Source of the DNA: Xanthomonas citri pv. mangiferaeindicae | GTDB taxonomy: Bacteria; Pseudomonadota; Gammaproteobacteria; Xanthomonadales; Xanthomonadaceae | Length of the DNA: 64,000 bases | Reading direction: 5' to 3' | Assembly: GCA_002240395.1 (NCBI GenBank) | Contig: CP016836.1 | Location: 62,001 to 126,000, forward strand | Shown: one piece after another, positions 14,205-22,016 of the stretch | Layout of the letters: every line of letters begins with the position of its first letter | Numbering within the stretch: the first letter of the stretch is position 1 | The notes under the pieces: generated by a model | The model's database searches: none | Seen by the model: the letters and a program-made list of their open reading frames with translations, nothing else | What the model was told of the DNA's origin: nothing | Program-made: the position numbers and the translations under genes

Positions 14205-14834
14205 TCAGGCAGGGGTGATCGTCTCGTCGGGACGGCGCTCGAGCACCTGGTCGACCAGGCCATACTCGCGTGCGGCCTGTGCGCTCTTGAAGTTGTCGCG
14301 CTCGGTGTCGCGCGCGATCGTCTCGAACGGCTGGCCGGTGTGCTGAGCCATGATCTCGTTCAGACGCTGCTTCATCGACAGGATCTCCTTGGCATGGATA
14401 TCGATGTCGGTGGCCTGGCCCTGGAAGCCGCCCAGCGGCTGGTGGATCATCACCCGCGAGTTGGGCAGCGCATAGCGCTTGCCCGCCGCGCCCGAAGCCA
14501 GCAGCAATGCGCCCATGCTGGCCGCCTGGCCGACGCAGATCGTGCTCACGTCCGGCTTGATGAACTGCATGGTGTCGTAGATCGCCATGCCGGCGGTGAC
14601 CACGCCACCGGGCGAGTTGATGTACAGGTTGATGTCCTTCTCGGGGTTCTCCGCCTCGAGGAACAGCAACTGGGCCACGATCACGTTGGCCATGTGGTCG
14701 TCGATGCCGCCGACCAGGAAGATCACGCGCTCCTTCAACAGGCGCGAGTAGATGTCGTACGCGCGTTCGCCGCGGCTGGTCTGTTCGACCACCATCGGCA
14801 CCAGGTTGAGGGCTTTGGTTTCGATGCTCATCAA
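14205..14834 (-). CDS. clpP: ATP-dependent Clp protease proteolytic subunit ClpP
   Basis: Tetradecameric serine protease partner of ClpX. The 209-residue protein carries the catalytic Ser in GQAASMGALLLASG, the catalytic His in RVMIHQPLGG and the Asp in the ARDTERDNF region. The start could be either of two adjacent ATGs (14834 or 14831); the MSIETKALNLVP N-terminus is typical. It sits between tig and clpX, the classical tig-clpP-clpX-lon order. Confidence 0.98.
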   Translation of the reverse strand: MMSIETKALNLVPMVVEQTSRGERAYDIYSRLLKERVIFLVGGIDDHMANVIVAQLLFLEAENPEKDINLYINSPGGVVTAGMAIYDTMQFIKPDVSTICVGQAASMGALLLASGAAGKRYALPNSRVMIHQPLGGFQGQATDIDIHAKEILSMKQRLNEIMAQHTGQPFETIARDTERDNFKSAQAAREYGLVDQVLERRPDETITPA

Positions 14835-14889
14835 TCGTTCCGTGTCGGAGGGACGTCCGGCCCCGTTGGGCCGGCCGGACGGACGCCGC

Positions 14890-16197
14890 TTACCCCTGCG
14901 GGGCGATGGCGTCCTGGAAGGACAGCGGCTGCTCGGTGTGCTGGGCGCGCTCGGCGATCCAGTCGATCACCTGCTCTTCCATCACGCGGTTCTGCAGCCC
15001 CGACATCAGCTGGGGGTCGTTGCGGTACATCTCAATGACCTGCTGCGGCTCCTCGTAGGTCGAGGCGATCAGACGCATGGTCTCGTTCACGCGCTTGGGG
15101 TCGAGCTTGAGCTCGTTGCGGCGGGCAACCTCGCCCACCAGCAGCCCGACCAGCACGCGCTTGCGCGCCGGCTCCATGAAGCCGGTGTGCGCGTCCTCAC
15201 CCACATTCGGGTTCTGGCCGTTGCGACGGGCCTGCTCGACGGTCTGGCGCAGCAGCGACCGGGCCTCGGCCTCGACCAGCTTGGGCGGCAGTTCGACATG
15301 CGCGAACGCGGCGACCAACTGCTCGCCGACCTCGCGGCGCAGACGGTTCATCAGCGCGCCCTTGAGCTCGCGCTCCAGGTTGCTGCGGATCTCGGTGCGG
15401 AACTGGTCCATCTCGCCGCTCTTGACGCCGAAGCTGCGGATGAACGCTGCATCGACCTCAGGCAGCTGCTGCTCGGAGACCTGCTCGATCTTGACGTGCA
15501 CGGTGGCCTGCTTGCCGGCCAGCTGCGGCACGCGCCAGTCCTGCGGGAAGCTGACTTCGATCGTCTTTTCCTCGCCCTTCGACAGACCGACCAGCGCCTC
15601 CTCGATCTGCGGGAACATCGCACCCGAACCGAGCACGGTGACGCCCCGCTCGGCGCCCTCGGCCGGCAGGCGCTCGTCGCCGATCTGCGACCAGGTCTCG
15701 ACATCGACCGCGTCGCCGGTCTGCGCGCCGCGCGTGACCGCGCTCCAGCTGCGGCGCTGCAGGCGCAGGTTCTCGATCATGCGATCGATGTCGTCCTCGG
15801 CCACCTCGGCGGTGTGCCGCACGACCTGGAGCTTCTCCAGTTCGATGTCGCCGAAATCGGGCACGACCTCGAACGTGGCAGTGAACGCCAGTTCGCCCTC
15901 GTCCGCGGCTTCGGAAGGCGCGATCTGCGGCTGGCCGGCCAGACGCAGCGCGTTCTCGCGCACGCCCTGATCGAAGCCTTCGCGCAGCAGCCCGTCGAGG
16001 ACCTCGGCACGGACCTGCTCGCCGAACCGCTGCTCGACGACCTTGGCCGGCACCTTGCCGGGCCGGAAGCCCTTGAGCCGCGTGGTCCGCGCGATCTCGC
16101 GCAGACGGCCAGCGACCTGGGTCTCCAGGCGTTCGGATGGCACACGGAACGTCATCCGGCGTTCCAGGGTGCCCAGCGATTCGACCGAAACTTGCAT
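14890..16197 (-). CDS. tig: Trigger factor
   Basis: Ribosome-associated chaperone with peptidyl-prolyl isomerase activity. The 435 residues comprise the N-terminal ribosome-binding domain with the signature loop GFRPGKVP, a central FKBP-like domain and a helical C-terminal chaperone domain. The ATG at 16195-16197 gives the typical MQVSVESLGTLERRM start; the upstream open frame is compositional. It is the first gene of the tig-clpP-clpX-lon block. Confidence 0.97.
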   Translation of the reverse strand: MQVSVESLGTLERRMTFRVPSERLETQVAGRLREIARTTRLKGFRPGKVPAKVVEQRFGEQVRAEVLDGLLREGFDQGVRENALRLAGQPQIAPSEAADEGELAFTATFEVVPDFGDIELEKLQVVRHTAEVAEDDIDRMIENLRLQRRSWSAVTRGAQTGDAVDVETWSQIGDERLPAEGAERGVTVLGSGAMFPQIEEALVGLSKGEEKTIEVSFPQDWRVPQLAGKQATVHVKIEQVSEQQLPEVDAAFIRSFGVKSGEMDQFRTEIRSNLERELKGALMNRLRREVGEQLVAAFAHVELPPKLVEAEARSLLRQTVEQARRNGQNPNVGEDAHTGFMEPARKRVLVGLLVGEVARRNELKLDPKRVNETMRLIASTYEEPQQVIEMYRNDPQLMSGLQNRVMEEQVIDWIAERAQHTEQPLSFQDAIAPQG

Positions 16198-16429
16198 ATC
16201 CACTCCTGCGCTGCGGACGGCGCCGCACGACTCTGACTTGTTGGGAAATTGGTTCCGACGGCGGCCAGCCGCGCGCGACCTGCGCGGCTGGCGACGGAAC
16301 GGCGTAGTTTGGCCGATTCGGGGGCTGGCCGCCACCGGGCGGCGCGCTGGGGGTGTGATCCGGGCGACCTGGGGTGGCGGCCAAGGCCCGGACGGGCCGG
16401 GTGCGGCGCTGGGTTAGCGCGCGAGGGCC

Positions 16430-16630
16430 GCAGGGGTGCTTGCGCCCTGCCGCCAAGCTCGCAGGGTCGCGGCGCGGGCGCGCGACGGCGCGCCCTGCTC
16501 CCAACGCCCTCTCCAAAAGCCCACGGCGTCACGATCCCCACGCGCGAGCGCGCGTTCTTCATCGGGGAAGCCTCGAACAGCCCGCGGCGTCACGACCCGG
16601 GCGCGCGACGGCGCGCCAGCCAGGACCGGC
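16430..16630. repeat. Degenerate repeats built on GC palindromes (REP-like)
   Basis: The 452-nt gap between tig and tRNA-Leu has no plausible gene. It holds about three diverged units of roughly 60 nt. Two of them share the hairpin GGCGCGC-GACG-GCGCGCC (near 16475 and 16600), and two share GCCC(A/G)CGGCGTCACGA. A similar palindrome occurs again near 25480. They look like a small dispersed palindromic repeat. The tig promoter should lie nearer 16200-16300. Confidence 0.5.
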
Positions 16631-16650
16631 GCTTTGAGTTCCACCTGGCG

Positions 16651-16735
16651 TGGTGCGAAAGGCGGGACTCGAACCCGCACGCCTTGCGGCACTGGTACCT
16701 AAAACCAGGGCGTCTACCAATTCCGCCACTTTCGC
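16651..16735 (-). tRNA. tRNA-Leu (anticodon TAG)
   Basis: 85 nt including an encoded CCA. The acceptor GCGAAAG pairs with CTTTCGC. The anticodon arm CTGGT-TTTAGGT-ACCAG gives TAG, followed by a long class II variable arm (TGCCGCAAGGCG) and the T-loop GTTCGAGTC. A TACGAT-like -10 lies about 27 nt upstream on the minus strand (16762-16767). Confidence 0.96.
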
Positions 16736-16805
16736 TTCGTGCCCGCCTGGCGGACGGCGGCATCGTAGTCGATCGCAGCCTCCGCGCCCATCCCACCCTT
16801 CTCCG

Positions 16806-17239
16806 GCCATGCGCAGCAGGCGAACCGCAGGTTCGAATCCTCCGGCCAAGCCCAAAACGAAAACGCCCGGCAATGCCGGGCGTCTTTCGTAACTGGTGGG
16901 CCGTCAAGGGTGAGCCCGGGCGGCTCGCGAACCACTGGTTCGCGCCCGGGCGAACGCCATGCGCGCTGCGCATGGCCGGGCCTGCGCAGCAGGCGAACCG
17001 CAGGTTCGAATCCTCCGGCCAAGCCCAAAACGAAAAAACGCCCGGCGGTGCCGGGCGTCTTTCGTAACTGGTGGGCCGTCAAGGGTGAGCCCGGGCGGCT
17101 TGCGAACCACTGGTTCGCGCCCGGGCGAACACCATGCGCGCTGCGCATGGCCGGGCCTGCGCAGCAGGCGAACCGCAGGTTCGAATTCCGCGACCAAGCC
17201 CAAAACGAAAAACGCCCGGCGGTGCCGGGCGTCTTTCGT
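16806..17239. repeat. Tandem ~175-bp repeat with copies of the tRNA-Lys 3' end, palindromes and a terminator hairpin
   Basis: Two almost identical units (16891-17065 and 17066-17239, lengths 175 and 174) plus a partial third (about 16806-16890). Each full unit starts with the last ~17 nt of the adjacent tRNA-Lys (TGGTGGGCCGTCAAGG on the plus strand). It continues with four adjacent inverted repeats, for example GCGAACCA-C-TGGTTCGC and CCATGCGC-GCT-GCGCATGG, then a plus-strand T-arm-like GGTTCGAATCC followed by CGGCCA, then the terminator stem CGCCCGGC/GCCGGGCG. The short frames here are compositional and not called as genes. Confidence 0.85.
17207..17233 (-). terminator. Terminator after tRNA-Lys
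   Basis: Stem 17213-17220 / 17224-17231 (8 bp, 3-nt loop), followed on the minus strand by five Ts. It lies 10 nt past the tRNA-Lys 3' end. Further copies of the stem at 17039-17057 and 16864-16882 belong to the repeat array. Confidence 0.75.
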
Positions 17240-17242
17240 AAC

Positions 17243-17318
17243 TGGTGGGCCGTCAAGGATTCGAACCTTGGACCTATTGATTAAGAGTCAACTGCTCTAC
17301 CAACTGAGCTAACGGCCC
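17243..17318 (-). tRNA. tRNA-Lys (anticodon CTT)
   Basis: 76 nt with encoded CCA. The acceptor GGGCCGT pairs with ACGGCCC, the D-arm is AGCTCAGTTGGTAGAGC, the anticodon arm GTTGA-CTCTTAA-TCAAT gives CTT, and the T-arm is AAGGTTCGAATCCTT. Its 3' end is duplicated in the tandem repeat immediately downstream. Confidence 0.97.
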
Positions 17319-17334
17319 GATGAAGCGGGCGCGC

Positions 17335-17364
17335 ATTGTAATACCGCCTTGCGCGCCGATGCAA
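17335..17364 (-). promoter_or_regulatory. Promoter of tRNA-Lys
   Basis: On the minus strand a -35 TTGCAT (17364-17359), an 18-bp spacer and a -10 TACAAT (17340-17335) are followed by a GC-rich discriminator (GCGCGC), as expected for a stringently controlled tRNA promoter. The same TACAATGCGCGC string recurs at 17575-17586. Confidence 0.65.
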
Positions 17365-17393
17365 CACCGCAGGGGCATCGCATCTTGAAACGG

Positions 17394-17471
17394 TGGGGTG
17401 GCTGAGGGGATTCGAACCCCCGACCACTGGAATCACAATCCAGTACTCTAACCAACTGAGCTACAGCCACC
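17394..17471 (-). tRNA. tRNA-His (anticodon GTG)
   Basis: 78 nt including the extra 5' G(-1) opposite C73 and an encoded CCA. The anticodon arm CTGGA-TTGTGAT-TCCAG gives GTG, and the T-arm is GGGGGTTCGAATCCCCT. It lies 75 nt upstream of tRNA-Lys, which has its own promoter-like element between them. Confidence 0.96.
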
Positions 17472-17775
17472 ACAGATCCGCATCGCCTGCCGACCCAAGA
17501 GTCGCCCGGCGGCCGCGCATTCTATCCCGAAACGCATGGCAAACGACATGCTTTCGAGACGGCCCGCGCGGCGGGCGCGCATTGTAGCGCGGCACCGACC
17601 GAAATGGCAGCGCATCGTGTGCGATGTCCGCATGCGCGCCGCGCCACGAATGCGCGTGATGCCCGCCCAGGCGTCGGTCTGCTCACACGCCTCCCACGCA
17701 TGCGCGGCAATAACCCCGCCAGACCGCAACCGGCCGCCCTCGCCGGCCCGCCATGCTTTCGGGACAGACCCGCCG
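17472..17775. other. Intergenic region with tRNA-promoter-like motifs
   Basis: No gene is seen. On the minus strand a -10-like TAGAAT (17524-17519) about 48 nt before tRNA-His and a TACAAT (17586-17581) with a GCGCGC discriminator could start tRNA-His transcription. No clear promoter for the plus-strand hydrolase gene was found. Confidence 0.4.
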
Positions 17776-18327
17776 ATGACCGCAACGCCCGCCCTGCTCA
17801 TCCTCGACATGATCAGCACCTTCGACTTTCCTCGTGGCGCGCCGCTGCGCCGCGCCGCGATCGACATCGCACCCAGGCTGGCCCGGTTGAAGCGGCGCGT
17901 GCACGAACAAGGTGGCCTGTGCCTGTATGCCAACGACAACACCGGCGCCTGGCGCTCGGACTTCGCAGCGCTGGTCACGTTGGCACGGGCCTCGAAAGCC
18001 GAACCGATCCTCGACCACCTCGAACCGCAGCCCGACGACGCGCTGATCCTCAAGCCGCGCCATTCGGCGTTTCACCAGACGGCCCTGCACTTCATCCTGG
18101 AAAGCCGCAGGATCCGCCGACTCCTGGTCACCGGCGTGTCGACCGAGGCCTGCGTGCTCGCCACCGCGCTGGATGCGCGCATGCTGGAGATTGATGTGGC
18201 GGTCGTGGCGGACTGCGTCGCCGCGAGCAGCGCGCAACGTCACCGGGATGGGCTCTCGGTGCTGCGGCATTGCGATTTTCCCGTCGTGCGCGCGAGCGCC
18301 GCACTGTCCGTCTTCGACCGCGGCTAG
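17776..18327 (+). CDS. Isochorismatase-family cysteine hydrolase
   Basis: A 183-residue cytoplasmic hydrolase. The catalytic triad of the family is visible: Asp11 in LLILDM, Lys in LILKPRHSAF, and the nucleophilic Cys in GVSTEACVLATA, followed by VVADCVAA. Relatives hydrolyse isochorismate, nicotinamide or N-carbamoyl compounds; the substrate is not evident. The ATG at 17776 gives the standard N-terminus. No metabolic neighbours help; it lies between two tRNA groups. Confidence 0.85.
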   Translation: MTATPALLILDMISTFDFPRGAPLRRAAIDIAPRLARLKRRVHEQGGLCLYANDNTGAWRSDFAALVTLARASKAEPILDHLEPQPDDALILKPRHSAFHQTALHFILESRRIRRLLVTGVSTEACVLATALDARMLEIDVAVVADCVAASSAQRHRDGLSVLRHCDFPVVRASAALSVFDRG

Positions 18328-18479
18328 GCTGATGCACAGCGAGGGCCTCATGAGTGCCCTCACGCTTCGCGCGGCGCATGCAAACTTGTCACGCCCATTC
18401 AGCGATGTCGCCGCGATGCTCACGGCCTGATCGCGAACCCGACTGCCATGTTGCGGGACCTTCTTCACCGTGGTCGCAC

Positions 18480-18773
18480 ATGCCTCATCGGAATCTCGAC
18501 ACGCTGTTTGCCGCATGGGAAGGCGAACTTGTATTGCTCCTTGAGGCGAAGCCCGGGATCGAAGAGTTCTGGCAGCACTGGCACGAGCGTGAAGCGGTGA
18601 TCGAACGACTCGTCACGCCCGAACTCGCCACCTTTGCGGACGCTGCGTTCGGCCGGTTGCTGAGGCTGGCCGAGGCGCACGGCTATGGCCGTCGCCCCCG
18701 TCGCACGGCCGAGGATCAGACCACAGATACGGCAGCGACGCCTCCTGCACCCAACGCCCATTCGAAGCGCTAA
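18480..18773 (+). CDS. Small hypothetical protein (97 aa)
   Basis: I do not recognise this protein. It is acidic and helical in its first 70 residues (AAWEGELVLLLEAKPGIEEF, WHEREAVIERLVTPEL, LLRLAEAHGY) with a disordered, Thr/Pro-rich tail. The frame is open further upstream, but the ATG at 18480 gives the most protein-like start. The amino acid composition is less Arg/Ala-skewed than the shadow frames around it, which is the main support for coding. It sits between the isochorismatase-like and YciE-like genes. Confidence 0.4.
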   Translation: MPHRNLDTLFAAWEGELVLLLEAKPGIEEFWQHWHEREAVIERLVTPELATFADAAFGRLLRLAEAHGYGRRPRRTAEDQTTDTAATPPAPNAHSKR

Positions 18774-19029
18774 GGCGTGCCTGGCGGACCACACGGTACG
18801 CGGCAATCGCGCAATCACGACGCGCGGCATTGCGACGCCGGGCACGCACGCAACTGGCGTCATGCCATCACATGTGCTTTGCACGTGCGCGCCCGGCACC
18901 GTGCCGCACCGCACTGGCATCGGCGGTTCACCTTTGCAGACCTCGCGCCTCACGAGGCCTGCCACCTCACGCACCCCCGACGACGCGATCCTTAAACAGA
19001 GCGTCCCGTTCCCCAAAGGAGAGATTGCA

Positions 19030-19527
19030 ATGGCAGTCAAGACGCTCGAAGAGTTGTTCATCCACGAACTCTCGGACACCCATTCGGCCGAACGCCAAAT
19101 GGCGAAGGCGCTGCCGCGCCTGGCCCGTGCGGCCGACAATCCGAAGCTGGCGGCGGCGTTCGAAGCGCATCTGGAAGAGACCAACCTGCAGATCGAGCGC
19201 CTCGACCGTGTAGTCGAATTGCTGGACACGCGCCTGAAGCGCATCAAGTGCGCAGCGATGGAAGGCCTGGTCGAAGAAAGCAAGGAAGTCATCGACTCGA
19301 TCGACAAGGGCCCGCTGCGCGACGCTGCGCTGATCGGTGGTGCACAGAAGGTCGAGCACTACGAGATCGCGTCCTACGGCACGCTGTGTGCGCTCGCCAA
19401 GCAGCTCGGCTACACCGACGCGGTCAAGCTGCTGCAGGAGACGCTGGCCGAGGAAAAGGCCACCGACGAGAAGCTGACGCTGCTGGCCGAACAGGGCGGC
19501 AACCAGGCTGCGGCCGAGAACGCCTGA
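19030..19527 (+). CDS. YciE-like ferritin-fold protein (DUF892)
   Basis: A 165-residue four-helix protein of the YciE/YciF family, usually induced by stress and thought to bind a di-metal centre. Family motifs are LFIHELSDTHSAERQM at the N-terminus, AHLEETNLQIERLD, the AAMEGLVEE stretch, VEHYEIASYGTLCALAKQLG, and LAEEKATDEKLT near the end. A strong ribosome binding site (AAAGGAG, 8 nt before ATG) fixes the start. It is monocistronic. Confidence 0.92.
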   Translation: MAVKTLEELFIHELSDTHSAERQMAKALPRLARAADNPKLAAAFEAHLEETNLQIERLDRVVELLDTRLKRIKCAAMEGLVEESKEVIDSIDKGPLRDAALIGGAQKVEHYEIASYGTLCALAKQLGYTDAVKLLQETLAEEKATDEKLTLLAEQGGNQAAAENA

Positions 19528-19686
19528 TCGCGGAGACGGGCCGGGCGCAACGCCCGGCCCGATGCGGCGCGTGCTTCGATGCACGCGCCACCGCAGGCCT
19601 GACGACCGAAGCGTCCGATCAGGCGCCCGAATTGCCCGGAGATTTGTCAGGAGGGGCGGCAGCAGCTGCCACAAGCCATGGATTCA

Positions 19687-19763
19687 TGGCGCGCCCGACA
19701 GGAATCGAACCTGTAACCCCCGACTTAGAAGGTCGGTGCTCTATCCGGTTGAGCTACGGGCGC
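19687..19763 (-). tRNA. tRNA-Arg (anticodon TCT)
   Basis: 77 nt with encoded CCA. The acceptor is GCGCCCG/CGGGCGC, the anticodon arm CGACC-TTCTAAG... gives TCT, and the T-arm is ACAGGTTCGATTCCTGT. It lies 32 nt downstream of tRNA-Pro and probably shares its transcript. Confidence 0.96.
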
Positions 19764-19795
19764 CCGCGGGACACGCTGCGACCGGGCTCGCCGGG

Positions 19796-19872
19796 TGGTC
19801 GGGGTAGAGGGATTCGAACCCCCGACATCCTGCTCCCAAAGCAGGCGCGCTACCAGACTGCGCTATACCCCG
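19796..19872 (-). tRNA. tRNA-Pro (anticodon TGG)
   Basis: 77 nt with encoded CCA. The acceptor is CGGGGTA/TACCCCG, the anticodon arm CCTGC-TTTGGGA-GCAGG gives TGG, and the T-arm is GGGGGTTCGAATCCCTC. It is the first gene of a Pro-Arg tRNA transcript. Confidence 0.97.
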
Positions 19873-19921
19873 CCGGAATCGAGCGGTCGAATCGCCCGCC
19901 GGAAGGCCGGAGGACCCCGGC

Positions 19922-19950
19922 ATTGTCGGAAGGCGCAGCCGCGCTGTCAA
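19922..19950 (-). promoter_or_regulatory. Promoter of tRNA-Pro/tRNA-Arg
   Basis: Minus-strand -35 TTGACA (19950-19945), a 17-bp spacer and -10 GACAAT (19927-19922). This is a near-consensus sigma-70 promoter 50 nt upstream of tRNA-Pro. Confidence 0.8.
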
Positions 19951-20018
19951 CGCGCCACCCAAGCGCCGCGGTGTATCCTGCCCGGCGATCCGAACATGAA
20001 CCATCAGGGGCTTACTCG

Positions 20019-20780
20019 ATGCGCAGCGGCAATCCCACGCTTCAGGAATCCACGTTCCTCGACCTCGCCAGCGGCAGCGTCGTCACCCGCGACGGGGAGG
20101 CGATGACGCTCAACGGCACGGTCAACAAGACCGGGCTGCTGCTCCTGCTCGCCGTCCTGACGGCCGCCTTCGCCTGGACGCAGGCCGTGGGCCCGGATGG
20201 CACGCCGACGGCCAGCTTTGGGCTGTACGCCTGGGGCGGCGCGATCGGCGGCCTGATCCTGGCGCTGGTCACGGTGTTCAAGAAGACCTGGGCGCCGGTC
20301 ACCGCGCCGATGTATGCACTGGTCGAGGGGTGCTTTCTCGGCGCGATCTCGGCGATGTTCGAGGCACGCTTCCCGGGCATCGTGATGCAGGCAGTGATGC
20401 TGACTTTCGGCACGCTGTTCGCGCTGCTGGCGGTGTATCGCAGTGGTCTGATCAAGGCGACCGAGAACTTCAAGCTCGGTGTGGCGGCCGCCACTGGCGG
20501 CATCGCGCTGGTCTACCTGGTGACGATCGTGCTGAGGCTGTTCAACATCGAGGTGCCGCTGATCCACGACTCCGGCCTGATCGGCATCGGTTTCAGCCTG
20601 TTCGTGGTCGTGATCGCAGCGCTGAACCTGGTGCTGGATTTCGACTTCATCGAGACCGGTGTCGAGCACGGGGCGCCGAAGTACATGGAGTGGTACGGCG
20701 CATTCGGCCTGATGGTCACGCTGGTGTGGCTGTACGTCGAGTTCCTGCGCCTGCTGGCGAAGCTGCAGTCGCGCGACTGA
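20019..20780 (+). CDS. Bax inhibitor-1/YccA family membrane protein
   Basis: A 253-residue inner-membrane protein with seven hydrophobic helices. It has typical BI-1/YbhL-like features: an N-terminal cytosolic segment, GCFLGAISAMFEARFPGIVMQA in the middle, a helix ending GLIGIGFSLFVVVIAALNLVLDFDFIE, and the C-terminal Asp-containing EWYGAFGLMVTLVWLYVEFLRLL. Bacterial relatives are proposed pH-gated calcium-leak channels or FtsH modulators; the function here is inferred only from the family. The ATG at 20019 was chosen for the family-like N-terminus. Confidence 0.9.
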   Translation: MRSGNPTLQESTFLDLASGSVVTRDGEAMTLNGTVNKTGLLLLLAVLTAAFAWTQAVGPDGTPTASFGLYAWGGAIGGLILALVTVFKKTWAPVTAPMYALVEGCFLGAISAMFEARFPGIVMQAVMLTFGTLFALLAVYRSGLIKATENFKLGVAAATGGIALVYLVTIVLRLFNIEVPLIHDSGLIGIGFSLFVVVIAALNLVLDFDFIETGVEHGAPKYMEWYGAFGLMVTLVWLYVEFLRLLAKLQSRD

Positions 20781-20820
20781 GCCGCCGCGCCGGGATCGCA
20801 TCCTCGCAACGCCGGATACA

Positions 20821-20846
20821 ACAAGGGCGCCGAATGGCGCCCTTGT
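20821..20846. terminator. Bidirectional terminator between BI-1 and isocitrate dehydrogenase genes
   Basis: Perfect 11-bp stem 20821-20831 / 20836-20846 with a GAAT loop between convergent genes. The A/T-rich stem ends give only a weak U-tract on either side. Confidence 0.65.
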
Positions 20847-20867
20847 CGTGTGAACTGGCCGGAGGCC

Positions 20868-21875
20868 TCAGAGGCGCGAGGCGATCGCCTGCGCGAAGCC
20901 CATCGTGGTGCCGGTGCCGCCCAGGTCCGGGGTCACACCGTCCTTGGCATCGAGCGTGGCGACAATCGCGCCGCGCAGCCGCTGCGCCTGCTCGGGCAGG
21001 GCCAGGTGATCGAGCATCTGCGCGGCGGCCAGCAGCAGCGCACAGGGATTGGCCACGCCCTTGCCGGCGATGTCCGGCGCCGAGCCGTGCACGGCCTCGA
21101 AGATCGCCGCGTCCTTGCCGATGTTGGCACCCGGGGCCAAGCCCAGGCCGCCGACCAGACCGGCGCACAGGTCGGAGATGATGTCGCCGAACAGATTCGT
21201 GGTCACGATGATGTCGAACTGCTCGGGGCGCATCACCAGCTGCATGCAGGTGTTGTCGACGATCATCTCGTTGGCCTCGATCTCCGGATAGTCGGCCGCG
21301 ACCTCGCGGGCGACCTTCAGGAACAGACCCGAGGTGCTCTTGAGGATGTTGGCCTTGTGGACGATCGTGACCTTCTTGCGGCCGGTCTTGCGCGCCAGGT
21401 CGAACGCGTAGCGCACGATGCGCTCCGAGCCCTTGCGGGTGATGCGGGTGATCGACACCGCGGTCTCGCCGTCGGCCGACACTTCCTGGCCTTCGCTGAT
21501 GTAAGACCCTTCGGTGTTCTCGCGGATCGTGATCAGGTCGACGCCGCTGGCAAAGCGCGAGCGGGTGTTGGGGAACGAGGTCGCCGGGCGGACGTTGGCG
21601 TAGAGATCGAACTGGCGACGCAGTTCGACGTTGATCGAGCTGAAGCCGCCGCCCACCGGCGTGGTCAGCGGGCTCTTGAGCGCGACCGCGTTGCGGCGGA
21701 TCGATTCGAGCGTCGCGGCCGGCAGCAGTTCGCCGTGCTTGTCGAGCGCCATCAGGCCGGCGTCGGCGTCCTCGTACTTGAGCCCCAGCTGCATCGCGTC
21801 AAGCACGTGCAGCGTGGCATCCATGATTTCCGGGCCGATACCGTCGCCGCGGATAACCGTAATCGTGTGCGTCAT
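20868..21875 (-). CDS. NAD-type isocitrate dehydrogenase
   Basis: A beta-decarboxylating dehydrogenase of 335 residues, probably the TCA-cycle enzyme converting isocitrate to 2-oxoglutarate. It opens with ITVIRGDGIGPEI, carries SSINVELRRQFDLYANVRP and ITIRENTEGSY (the TEG form seen in isocitrate rather than isopropylmalate dehydrogenases), KANILKSTSGLF, and the metal-binding Asp region NLFGDIISDLCAGLVGG. The C-terminal APDIAGKGVANPCALLLAAAQML is also typical. An isopropylmalate or homoisocitrate dehydrogenase is less likely, and no leucine genes adjoin. The start is the ATG at 21873-21875. Confidence 0.87.
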   Translation of the reverse strand: MTHTITVIRGDGIGPEIMDATLHVLDAMQLGLKYEDADAGLMALDKHGELLPAATLESIRRNAVALKSPLTTPVGGGFSSINVELRRQFDLYANVRPATSFPNTRSRFASGVDLITIRENTEGSYISEGQEVSADGETAVSITRITRKGSERIVRYAFDLARKTGRKKVTIVHKANILKSTSGLFLKVAREVAADYPEIEANEMIVDNTCMQLVMRPEQFDIIVTTNLFGDIISDLCAGLVGGLGLAPGANIGKDAAIFEAVHGSAPDIAGKGVANPCALLLAAAQMLDHLALPEQAQRLRGAIVATLDAKDGVTPDLGGTGTTMGFAQAIASRL

Positions 21876-22016
21876 GTCGGGGGGAGGTCCCTGCGCAGGG
21901 GACACCGCGCTGCGCGCGGCGCCAGGGTGAAATGAAGGAAGAAAACCGCCGTATTATGCCCGATGCGCCCAGACGGCCCCAAACCGGGGCTCGCACGCGC
22001 GCGGCACCTGGCGGGC

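Noticed and set aside
16811..17200. Plus-strand T-arm/acceptor pieces (GGTTCGAATCC ... CGGCCA) as complete tRNA genes
   Set aside because: No matching D-arm, anticodon arm or 5' acceptor strand precedes them; the upstream sequence is a stack of perfect palindromes.
16806..17239. CRISPR array
   Set aside because: Repeat units are about 175 bp, directly adjacent and without variable spacers; no cas genes are in the window.
16559..17312. Several 80-270-codon frames across the tRNA/repeat region
   Set aside because: They read through tRNA-Leu, tRNA-Lys and the tandem repeat and gain repeated peptides only because the DNA repeats; no start or ribosome binding site supports them.
20868..21875. 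Isopropylmalate dehydrogenase (leuB)
   Set aside because: The ENTEGSY motif and lack of leuCD/leuA neighbours fit NAD-isocitrate dehydrogenase better.
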